From: Anaeramoeba flamelloides
Taxonomy: Eukaryota > Metamonada > Anaeramoebidae
Direction of reading: 5' to 3'
Assembly: GCA_027625915.1 (NCBI GenBank)
Contig: JANTQA010000060.1
Span: 5,766,001-5,830,000 of the forward strand
Length of the DNA stretch: 64,000 nucleotides
Below the pieces are notes generated by a model that did no database searches, had not been told where the DNA came from, and saw only the letters and a program-made list of their open reading frames with translations. A program made the position numbers and the translations under genes. Shown piece after piece: positions 34,574 to 46,000 of the stretch; within the stretch, counting starts at the first letter, position 1, and each line of letters opens with the position of its first letter.

Positions 34574-35385
34574 GGTGACTATTTCAAATACCTAACTTAT
34601 TTTTTTCAGAGCCGAAAAAAAAAACCCACACAAAGTATCAACAGTCATCCAATTTATGATGGAAACAAATTTAATTCCTCTTTTTATTTATTCATTATTT
34701 TTTTTTATTTTTTTTTATTTTTTTATCTCGTTCTTTTTATTTTTTTATTTCTAAATCTCCTTCATTTTCTTTTTATTTTTAAATATTATTTCTTCTTTTA
34801 AATTCTTTTTTCTTCTTTATTTTTTATTTTACTAATTTCAAGACCGTTCAATTGAAACAGTTCAATTCCCAAGAATAATAAATTATTTTCATTTATTCCC
34901 TATCACAACAACTCTTTAATTTTTTAAAAGTCAACTTTTTCTTTTTTTTACACTGACGAATAAATTGAAATTGTAATGGAATTTGAATATGATAAACAAA
35001 ATTTTAAAACTGATTGTTTTTTAAAAATTGATCGTTTGTTTGTCAAATGTTGAAAGGCAATATTTCCATGAAAGAGTTTAGTCAGACAGCGAATAAAATT
35101 GTTTGTAATTGAAAAAGACTTTTTTCCCATTTGTGATCAATAAATTTCAACAAGAGTTTTAATTGGGAACACTAACTGAAAAGGAAAACTACGAGATACT
35201 AAGAAAAGAAAAAAAATGATTAAAGGTAAAATGGAGGATTTAACACAGCGACTATTTTTCTCATAATATCTTTTGGGTCTGGGCTTTTCTTCTATTGATT
35301 ATTATTATTAAAAATAAAATGTTGCATAAAATTGACTATTTTAGAGATCTACAAGACAACTTTGGATTTCGATTTTAAAGGATAT

Positions 35386-35860
35386 TTAAGAGATTAATGT
35401 CACCATAGATTTCTCTATAATCAAATCGTGTTGTAATTGTGTGTAAATGATATTCAGCTCAAGTGTGCCATGTGTCAAATAGATCAAAAAATACTATGAT
35501 AAATCTTAGTGCACAATAAATTATTAGATTTTTTTACTAATGATCACAATTAAAAATTTTTATTTTTTTATTTTTAATATAATTCCTTATCGAATCTAAA
35601 AATATCAACTCAAAATAATAGTATTCCAGTATTTAATAATTCATATTTCGAACTTCCAATAGTAACTATTTTTTAATTTTTTTTTTAATTTCAAAGATTA
35701 ACTCAATAATCATCAACATAAAAACTCAAAGTCTGATTATTTTTCTTTTATTTATATAAAGCTAATTGTAAAATCTATATATTTGAAATAATTGAAAAAT
35801 AATTTTTCGAAAAAATCTATTGGTTAATTATTTAAGGTTGTAAGTAAATTTACTTAAATT
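35386..35860 (+). repeat. TTAAGGGATTAG-family repeat copy
   Basis: The start TTAAGAGATTAATGTCACCA is a worn form of the family end. Then come TATAATCAAATCGTGTTGTA, ATTGTGTGTAAATGATATTC, TTTTTTTACTAATGATCACA and AATAGTATTCCAGTATTTAA, in the same order as at 25.2 kb. It lies directly against the larger repeat to its right. Confidence 0.6.
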
Positions 35861-35862
35861 TT

Positions 35863-38215
35863 GAGAGCCATCATTTTATGCAAAACTGAATTCTTCAAAT
35901 AATTTCTTTAACCAAATATATTAGAGGTTTTGATGATAACATGATTAATTCACGATAAAGTCACAAAATTTGTGATAATTTCCATCAAATCACGATAACA
36001 TCAGAAAATCGCGATATTCAATATTATCGCGATAATATAACAAATCACGATAATTCTAGAAAATCGAGATAATTACCAAAATATCACGATTAAAAAGTAA
36101 TCGCGATAAAATAGTTGATGGGTTTTTGGGTTAATTGAGAAATATTTTGACAAAAAAATTTTTTTTTGATCAAAAAACAGATTAGGTGAAAAAAAGTCAT
36201 TCTTTGAAAAAACAACAAAAAAGATACTTGATCCAATCAAAGATCAGATCAAAGAGTTTTATTGTGTTTTCATTTTATTTGGTTGGCAAACCTATCGATC
36301 CTTTAACATCAACAACAATAAGAACTAAAGAGAAATAAATATTTTTTCAGTTAATTGTGGTGTTGGGAATTGCCTTTAATAATTAGCTTCTAAAACAACC
36401 AACCCTTTGCCCATTCTTTAAAGAACGTGTTCTCGGGTTAAAAGATTGTCAATATTCTCCGAAAGCTAAAAGCGGTAGGATAAACTTTTCATTAGCTTTC
36501 ACAACATCCTTGTCAGATGATCACCAATTGTAAGATTTTTTATACAAGATTTGTCTTCTTGTTCTTTTTCTTCTATGAGCACCTTTGTATTGGACAGAAA
36601 ACACAATTAGAACTTAGAGGTTTTTGTTTGATCGATCACCAATAAGAAGTCAAATTATTCTTTATTCTTTTTGGCTATTTAAAATTGTGAATGTAACAAT
36701 TCCATTGTAAGAAAACAAATCTATCTTATATTCAATTATATTGTTGGAATGGGCAATTATTAGTTTGATCATAAAATTTGTTTGAGATTTTATATTTTGT
36801 TCAAAAAAAAAATGAAAAGAAAACAATTTTTTTCTAGAACAAACCAAACTCTTGGCCTTTACAAAAACTTTATGTCTTTCAAAACTTTCAAACACTTGGG
36901 GACATTACAAAACCCTTAAAAAAACTTTCAAACATTTATGAAAGGGGAAAGTGTTGTAAAAGTCTCAAGGCTTTTGCAAAAGTCAAGAGATTTTTTTAAG
37001 GTGATCTCAAAAAAATAATTTTTCATTTTTTCGCGATAATGTTGAATATCGCGATAAAGTTGGACTAATCAAGATTTTTAATATTATCGCTATTTTATTG
37101 TTAATATCATGATAATATATGTTATCATCAAAGCCTCTATTGATATTTTAATAAATATGGGAGAGGAATATATCGATTTTATAAAATATTTTCATACCAA
37201 CAAAAAAACGCAAATCAAAAAAATGAAAAAATCGATAAAAAAAAAAAAAATAAAAATCATTTATTACTGAATCTTATCTATAAAATTTGACACAATTACT
37301 TATTCTTTATTTGGTTTTATTTTTAATTCTTCATGAAAATAGTTTTGTTTGGAAAATGTTAGATAAACAAATTACTCTTTTATTTCTCAAGAATTTCCAA
37401 AATGAATTTTAAAAATCCTATTTTCATTTAATTTTTCTAATTCTAGTTTTAGTTCAGAAAATCTGATATTTTTGAAATTCTTCTTCAGTAATAAAGATTC
37501 ATTGGACAAATTGGTTTGATTTTAGAATTATTTATTTTCCATTTAATTGAGAACCCGAAATAATTCTGAATCTAATTGAAATTTTTACTTGAAAATTTTC
37601 AATTATTTTCGGTTGGATCTTTTGCAACCACTCTAGAGTTCAAAGAATACAAGCCCCTTTAATATAATTCCCGGAATAGTATTCTTTAATTATAGTACTG
37701 TTTGATAAAAAGATTTGAAAAAAGAATTCTGAAAGCGAATTTAGAAAAATTTTTTTTGTAAAATAATAATAGATAGTAATAAAGTGGAAAATTCAATGTT
37801 ATAAATTGTTTGTATATATTAATATTTAGAAGAAAAAGAATATAAAATCTTTGAAAATAGGATTTTGTCGATTTTATTTATATTTTTTTTGATTTCTCAA
37901 TTTAAAAAAATTTATTTTTAAAGGTGATCTTTCATATTTCGTTTTGAAAAGAGAAAAGATTAGTTTCAAATACATACCTTTTTGTGTATATTTTTTTAGT
38001 TTATTTTTTGTTTGATTTCACCCATTTGTATAAACACCTTTCTAGATCCAAAACCAAATTTAATTAAATTCAAAAAAAATTTCAAAAAAAGTTCCAAAAA
38101 AATTGTAAAATTAATGATTCGTCTGGGGTTACTTTAGGTTCGTTAACTTTTAGTAAATAGAGCAGTGTATTGTATTTTGGTTTTGAAATTTCAATAGACT
38201 GTAACACTCAAAATA
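35863..38215 (+). repeat. About 1.1-kb dispersed repeat, split by a transposon
   Basis: The left piece (35863-35922) and right piece (37142-38215) together match the uninterrupted copy at 20190-21310. The break falls in a region reading CTAAATCACTAATATTTTAA in the intact copy. The inserted DNA is the ATT-flanked element at 35923-37138. Right-edge blocks such as AATAGAGCAGTGTATTGTAT match AATAGAGCAGTGAATGATAT at 21.2 kb. Confidence 0.65.
35923..37138 (+). mobile_element. 1.2-kb ATT-flanked DNA element, copy 2 (nested)
   Basis: The ends AGAGGTTTTGATGATAACAT and ATGTTATCATCAAAGCCTCT are near-perfect inverted repeats, with ATT outside both (35920-35922, 37139-37141). The interior is close to copy 1 (29448-30661), for example over the block starting GATACTTGATCCAATCAAAG. 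Several TATCGCGATA-like motifs lie near both ends. The minus-strand ORF at 36662-36895 spans the interior but shows no transposase feature. Confidence 0.8.
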
Positions 38216-38502
38216 TTTTTTTGTCTTTAATGTTGTAACAATTAAATACTTTTTCAATTTTTTTTTTGTTGATTTTTAAAAATAAATCATAGACTCCAAA
38301 CAATTTCTTAATTTCTTCTAATAAATTAAAATAATTTTCAAGTTCTTTTCTTAAAAAGAATCTCTTTTTCTTGAAAAAAACTTTTTGAAACATTTTGAAT
38401 ATAGCCAGTTTCACTTTTAAGAAACAATCTTTCAACGAGATTTAAGGTACAAAAAAATCTCAAATTATTTTTTTTTTTTTTTGTTATTTTGAAGGGAGGA
38501 AA

Positions 38503-38900
38503 TCAATTTCCCCTTACAGCCCTAATTTCTAAATTTTTATTTAGAAATTTCAATAAAGAATCATAATTTTCTTTATCATTAACTAATGATAAAATAAACA
38601 ATGAGTCTTTATTTCGAATAATATCAAAGATATTATTCTTATTATTTTTGTTAATTTGAATTAAATCTTTAATCCAAATTATTCGATTTTCTTTATAGAA
38701 TGGGCAGTCCCATAAAAAAATGATCGATATCTTCATCTGTATCTAGGTTTAAATAATTTTTGCATAAGTTGCAAAATTTTGTGTTTGTTTTATTCTTATC
38801 ATAAACATAAGAATATCTATTTAGATAATTTTTGAATTTTCTAAGTTTTAAGATGGAAGTTGAGCCTTTCCATTATAAATATATTTATTGTTTGTTTATA
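38503..38900 (-). pseudogene. 3' relic of a LINE reverse transcriptase (zf-RVT region)
   Basis: Minus-strand translation from about 38860 reads ILKLRKFKNYLNRYSYVY, then CNLCKNYLNLDTDEDIDHFF. In the neighbouring frame it continues WDCPFYKENRIIWIKDLIQ to a stop at 38503. CxxC...EDIxHFFxxCPxYxxxR is the zinc-binding motif that follows the polymerase domain in many LINE proteins. A frame change sits in a T run next to the HFF motif, so the copy is broken. Upstream (to about 39000) a piece reading STGWKGQEYLKII may belong to it, followed by stops. The polymerase domain itself is not present, as expected for a 5'-truncated copy. Confidence 0.6.
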
Positions 38901-39079
38901 TTGTTATTGTATCAAATAATTTTTAAATATTCCTGGCCTTTCCACCCAGTGCTATTTATTATTAAATTTTCTCTAAATTGATTAAGATTCTCATTTAACA
39001 ATTTTAAAAAATCTCAAATTGGAGCACAGTTTTTGGAATTTTTTTTTTTACAATTTATTTCTCTAGAATTTGAATTTTG

Positions 39080-39151
39080 TTCTTTAATTTGATAATTTTT
39101 TCGTGCCTTAAATTTCGTTGAATGTCTGTGTCTTAAAAGTAGAACTGACTG
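39080..39151 (-). mobile_element. Solitary TIR end of a TA-flanked transposon
   Basis: On the minus strand it starts CAGTCAGTTCTACTTTTAAG beside TA (39152-39153), then GACACAGACATTC and AAATTTAAGGCACG. It is the same end as at 13336-13408. No opposite end was found, and the LINE relic lies just inside it. Confidence 0.5.
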
Positions 39152-40054
39152 TAGTTTTCTCGTAGACTTTATTCTAATAATATCCTGGTTTAACATTGGT
39201 GATTTTTTGAGATCGATCACACATCACATGTGATTGGATTTTAATTGTAATTAGGTACTTTTGTAAAATTAATCAAAATGTTTTTAACCATTACAAATAA
39301 TTATTTTATTACTATTATTTTCAAATTTAAAACTATAAATTTTATCTAAAAATTCCAAAAATGGATCTAAGAATAATCAAGAAGATCATGATCAGATGAT
39401 CTTGAGAAGATCTGGTTTTTTTATCTCCGATTAAGACAATCAGTGAATAAATAGTTTAGAATCTGAAATAAAAACATTTTCAATTTTAATTGGAAAAAGA
39501 ATATAATATTAACTCTGCCCTTAAAACCAAATACTAAAATAGAACTTCTATTCTTGTAGTACTGTTAAATTTAAGTTTTTGTAAGAACATCAATTAATTT
39601 CCAAAGATTGTTCTAAATGAATATTTAATAATAAGTTAATTTAAGTTCAGAACAATTATACAATTTTTTGCTCCATATCTCTTTTGCACATAACACAGAG
39701 AAATGGAATGTCTTCCTGCTAAAATCTAATTCAAAGCTTTGAAGAGAATAAAAGAGTTTCATTTTCAGATCTTTCAATTTATAATATTGTACTTGAGAAC
39801 ACTATTATTTGTTTAATGGATGTAAATTTATATCATTTTATTGCATAGTCTTAAAAAAACCTTATTTCAATCAAGCTAATTCGTTGATTGAAAAAAACAC
39901 TTGAATATAATTTTAAGCCTCAACTCTGAAATATTTTGTCAAAGATTAAAGCACAAGATTAAAAAGTATGATTTTAAGATCTTTTAAAAGCTGAATGCTA
40001 TCATTTTTTTTTTGATTTAATTTTCAATCTTATTTTGTAAACACAAGTATTTTG

Positions 40055-43000
40055 ATGCGTAAACCTCGAAAAGTTCTTCACGACAATAACTATTTTCAAG
40101 ACAATATTCTCGATAGAACAAAAATATGGTTAACTGAATGCATTTTTTCTCGAAAATCACGAGTTTTCCCAATCGCTATTGGGTTTGCAATAACATTTTT
40201 ACTCTTTTTTTTGTTTATATTTCGATCACCACCAACTAATCAAATCACTTTCCCACCAACAAACACCACTTTTCAGTCTTACAAATGCCAGATCTTGTTA
40301 CTTATTCCATCAAAAGATTTTCATCCTTCCATTTTAAGTCCCCTTTTATCAAAAGAAAAGTAATTATTAATTTGTTTTTTTTTTTTTATCTTTTTCTCTC
40401 TTATTCGATTCTCTTTTGTGGATTTCAAAATTTTATTATGATTTTGGCTTCACTTGAAGGAACAAATTTGTGATCTTGATGCTTGTAAAAATGAACAAAC
40501 AAACAAAAATTTTTCAATTCTATTCTCAAGATAACAAATAGCAAACAATTTTTACTTTGTAACCAATTCTTGAAATTTTCAGGTGCTAATTATTTTTTGA
40601 TTGACCAACACCGATTTTAAAAAGGTTAGTAAAGTGTTCGAAATGTGTAACCAAAAAAATTTCTCAAACATGTACTAAAAATAGATCCATTGAAGTTTAA
40701 CTACTGTTTTAATCAATTTTGAAAACTTTTTAGTAACACTTTTTTTAAAGAGCTTTTTGAATGAGATATGTTCTATCCAAATTCTTCAGACACACCATTT
40801 AATATTAATTAAAAATCAAGATCGATCTAAATTTATAATATTTTTACCTTTTTTCTATCTTGTATTATTTTTATTAAACTTTATCACTATTTTTGAACAT
40901 TCAAATATCAAAGATATCAAAATTGTCAAATAAAAATTCAAAAAATATCACTTGATAGTAATATAAATGAAGATGATTATCAAAATGTTAATGATTTTGA
41001 TGGCGAAGATGGTACCATAGCATCAGAAAAAAAAATACTTCAAATTACAAATGATCATTTAAAACGATATTTGGTACAAGTTAAAAATAATAACCCAACT
41101 GTTGTTCTACTATATTTGAATTCAGATTTTTTAAATTTAAACCCATCCCAAATAAATGATTTTTCACAATTTCTTTCTAAAATGCCAATTCCAGTCATTG
41201 CAAGCACTACAAATATCGATTCGGAATCAACAGCATTAGAAATTCAAAATCTTTATAAGATTTTAATCCCCTGTGAAAAAATTATACCTTTAGACAAGAA
41301 TTCGTTATTATTCCTTTTAGAAGGATTACTTTTCCCCATTGATCGTATTAACCGTATTGAAAATTTACATGAATTATTATGTATAATATTTGAATTAAAC
41401 CCCCTTCCAAATTTTGTTAAAATTATGAAAGATTCAAATATTTGCCAAGAAAATACAAAGCAATCTATAGAAAATAATAATAAAATAACAAATTCAATAA
41501 ATAAAAAATATGAAAAATTATTACAATGTTATCAATATATAAATAAAGAAGTGGATCAAAATAAAATATTTTCATTATTATCCCAACCAAATTTATTTAT
41601 TAATGCAAGATTCCAAACAATAGAAAATCATTACTCTAGTAAGAATAAACAATCACAAAATGGAAATGGAAATGGAAATGGAAATGGAAATAGAAATGAA
41701 AATCAAAAAACTAGTTCATTATCTGAAATAACGATTCAAACATTTTTCAATAAATTTCATATCTTTTCAAAAAATAAAATACTTCAAATAATAGTTAATG
41801 ACAAAAAATATTCAATTGATGAGATAATTGATTCACAGGGAATTTTTTTATTGGAACAATTTTATTTCAAAATCAAACAGAAAAACAATAATGTTTTTCA
41901 ATTAAAAATCAGCCACCCAAAGATTAAAATTTTAATTTCCAATAATGATTTCAATGAATTAAAAATTTGTATAAAATTATTAAACCCACATTCACCAAAT
42001 ATTGGAATTATAAAAGATCTAAATAAAATAGATTTAAACGATTATCAAATCAATCTAAAAGATTGTTCTGAAGCAAACCAATTATTCTGCTCAAATTTTC
42101 CACAACAAATTTTTCTAAATCAAAAAATGAGAAAAAACCTTTTCAAGCCCATATTTAACCGTCAAAATGTAAATAAAATTAATATTTTATGGGAAGGCAC
42201 AATTTTTGATAATTATGGGATTTCAAAGGTAGCCAGAGAAATTTTAAAAGGCATTTGCTTCCGTTCTGAAATTAATTGCACACTTTTACCGCTATGGAAA
42301 GGAAATGTGGGGCGCGATTTATTTAAAGATTCAATTGTTGACAAAAACACAGCATTGCAAATGAATAATCAAAATATCCATATTTTTCAACATTGGCCAC
42401 CAAGATTTTCCCCAACCAATTTAGATAGGTTTGAATTTGATTTTTTATTTATTTTTATTATTTATTTTTATTATTATTATTATTTTTAGATAATTTTGAA
42501 TTATTATTACTTTTTTTAAAAATTATTATTATTATACAAGTAAGGTATGTGATTTTGCAACAATTATTAGTATTTTTATAATATGCGCTATTTTCAAGAA
42601 AGTGGGGCAAATTTCTTTTAAAATATATTTAAAAAAATCAATCGTTAAAAAAGTATTTAAATATACAAAATCATTAACTACTATTTATTGATTCATTGAT
42701 AATAATTCAATTTGTTTTTTAGTATTGTATTACAGAAATAAAAGATATTAGATTTTATGTTTTCTATTTTATCTGATGTTTTTCAGGAGTGAAAATTGGT
42801 GTTTATTATTTTCTTTTTGATCGAAAAAATCGTTTACATAAATTTTTTAATCTCAACACATTTTCAAATAGAATCGAAAACATATAACTTCATTTAATTG
42901 TTTTAAAAAATAATTTGTACCCTTTCCATTTTTCCAGTTTTTTTTCGAAATTGGTTGTACATTGTTTTTAGCAAAATAAGTGCAATTTTTTTTTTTTTTC

Positions 43001-46000
43001 ATTTTTTGGAAATATTTCAACAAACATATTTTGAAATAAATACTTTGGTTGTTGATTCAATCAGTATTTATATTAAACTTAATTTGGTATTACCAATTAA
43101 CAAATAACTCCATGAACAAAGATGATTTTTCATGAAATTTAAAAAAAAATTCCCACTTTTTTGGAAATACCTTACAATAAAACAATAAAATATTAAATTA
43201 GAAACAAAAAAATCATTTAAAATTGGTTTAACAATTATTACCCAGATTTTCTTTTTGAAAAATTACCAAAACAGAGGTAAATAAAAAATATTTTGATTGT
43301 TCTGTTCTACAAATTGAGTGTTTAATCTTTCCATTAACAAAATAAATTTGAAATACAGTACTTAATCACAATACTACAAACTTCTTGTTTGAATAAAAAT
43401 AATTATGTAAGTACAAAAAAAAAAATCCAAAGATCAAAAAATTTACCATTCTTTTTTTAAAAAAATAATTTTATTAGTTTGTAAGAATAGAATATAAGCC
43501 AATTAATGTATTCAATTGGTATTGTGCCCCTTAACTAAGGTTGTTATATTTGAAGAGAAATCAAAGGTTTGAAGATTCAAAGTGTGATTTAAGGAAGAAA
43601 GTGGATTAATAACCTCATGAAAAATCATATACAAGATATAAAAGGCATTTTTTTATTCAAAATGTAAAAGTTTGAAATCAAAAACATTTAGATTCATTAT
43701 TCTTACTTTTCTCATTTTTGATATATCTCAAAATAGAAAAACTAATTTCATCTCAAGAATTGAATGAAGGTGACTGTAAGGGTTATACCAATAAAAAATG
43801 TTGAATGGATACATTGTTTGGTGGCTGAATGTAATTTAAATTTTTTTCAAGAAAAAAAAAGAAAATTGAGAGTTGGAAAAATTTTATTCAAAGAGCTCGA
43901 TAGTTACCATTCAGTTATGTAAATAAAACGAAAAAACGTATTTTTTATTTTTTTATTGAGAGAAAGTAATAATTAAAGAAAATTTATCAAAGGAAAAAAA
44001 AATAGCAGAAAAATAATTAAAATTATTACTATAACAAAAAAATATATATCATTTGCATGATCAAATTAAAAATTTATCCACTTTTGTTAGGTTTTTCAGA
44101 ATTTAAACCAATAGAGTTAAATATTTGATTTTTCTATATTCTTTTAAATTCTGGAAAACCTACATTAGGCTTATTTCTCAGATTAAAAAAAAAAAAACCC
44201 AGGCACTCTACGGTACTTAACTACACTTGATTTTACTCAACGAAACTCTACGGCACGACACCAGAATTCATACAAGGGATAAAAAAGCGATAAAAAGATT
44301 ATTAATAATAAATAAAAATTCCACAATCTATGATTAACAATTGGATATTTTGTTGTACTTTGTTTTTTTTTTTAATTTAAAAGAATAATTAACCTTTTCA
44401 AGTAATATTTTAATTAATCATTTAAGGGATTAGCGTCTACCAAGGAGAAGTCTAAAATTAAAGTATGTTGCCATTAAATATAAATACCATTAGTGTTCCA
44501 TTGTTCAAACGTCTCTAAAAAACCCGATTAGTAAAGTGGTATTATTTGTTAATCCCATCAATTAAAAATGATCCTTTTATTTATAGTAAAAAACCTCAAG
44601 AATTTCAGAAAAAAATCTGAATTTCGCCACAAATTGAAAGACTGAATTATCAATATTCAGACTACAAAGTTGCAAAATATCTATCGTTATTTGTGCCAAT
44701 TTGAGAAAATTAGAAATATATTTTTCTTTATAGGGTGATATTTATAGCATCCAGATTGAAAAATATTCTGATTTTTTCGAAACAATGAGTCAAATTGCGT
44801 GAGTTATTATTTGTTGAAATGCGAGGATCTTCAATTAAAAAAAAAAAAGAAAAAATTCTTAAGGGTCAAGTCATTGCGGTTAAAAATAATTTTCTGAAAT
44901 GGATTAAAAAAATTTTATAATTTTTAAGAGTGCCTAATACCAATCAAAAACTATCCAATGTATGAAGCAAGATCAATCTCCAAAAATCAACAATCAAAAA
45001 AGGTTATATTTTTAGAAAAAGGTACCAATTAGAGACACTCAATTCCCAAAAATAATGATTAGAATATATAATTTTGAAAAAAACTATGTTAGTTTTGAAG
45101 TGTCGCTCTTTGGCACTTTTTGAGATCTCGAAGATTTTTTTTTTTCATTTTTTTCTATTCTCAAATGAGTTATTTTTATTCTCAAGAATGTGACAAAATC
45201 CTTACTTTAGATAATATAGAGAGTTACAATCTAACCACAAATTAGATTAAATCGAATTAAATTGATTGCGCTCTTAAAGAAAACAATTTATTTTAAATTG
45301 AAGAAATTTAACCCTTTGGAAATGTAAAATGAGAAATATGAAACAATTTTTTTGTTAATCATTTAATTTTTTGGAATTGTGATTTGTTTTAAACTATGTT
45401 TTTGTTTTGTTTTGAATTTTTTGAAAAGAGATCCAATGGAATTTTTTTAAAAAAATTTTGATTTTTTCAAAGATGATGCAATATGAGACTTTTTTTTATT
45501 TAAATTTTTTTCAATCAAAAAAAGGGATATTTCACAATACCCTTTTTTGGTTTCAAGTCACCCCTTGGGTATGGTGCAAATCCACGGTCAATGACTCGAC
45601 TCTTAAAAGTTTTTTTATTAATTTTTTTTTTAGATCATTAAAGCTAGACGAATTTTTAAATTCTGATAAAATTATGGAAAGTAATTACTCTCGACTAAAA
45701 AATAAACTTTTTCCAAAATTACAACATTTTTAAAAAAGTTATTTTCTTCACCCTCTTTAAACTCTCAAAATAAATAACAAGTATCCAATAACAACTCATT
45801 TTTGAATTTATTTTTTTTTATAATAAACACAACAGGTTAATTAAGATCTAAGCTAAATTTCAAAAATAGGGGCAGATTTTTCATCAGAAAAAAAAATCGT
45901 TTAATTGTTTTTTTTATTGAATAATTATGTATTTTCCGAAAGTATTTAAAGATAATAACCAATATAGAGTAATAAATAAAAACATAGTGTATCATTATAT

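Larger units (their letters stand above)
34574..40054. other. Repeat-rich region between two + strand genes
   Basis: After the Cys-rich gene come 300 bases of T-rich 3' sequence. Then follow a TTAA-family repeat (35386-35860), a large repeat (35863-38215) split by a 1.2-kb element (35923-37138), a LINE relic (38503-38900, -) and a solitary transposon end (39080-39151). A minus-strand ORF at 38208-38435 is Lys/Phe-rich and has no domain that I know. From 39160 to 40054 nothing but AT-rich sequence and the presumed promoter of the glycosyltransferase was seen. Confidence 0.55.

Noticed and set aside
36662-36895. 77-codon frame in the 1.2-kb ATT-flanked element as a transposase
   Set aside because: No catalytic or DNA-binding motif, and the frame is not kept in the other copy.
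45555-45610. Possible tRNA in the less AT-rich patch of the intron
   Set aside because: No T-loop GTTCRA box and no cloverleaf pairing could be formed on either strand.
45458-45733. 91-codon frame inside the large intron with a less AT-rich patch
   Set aside because: No ATG at the start, no family recognised, and the frame crosses a T run; it may be a gene scrap but cannot be supported.
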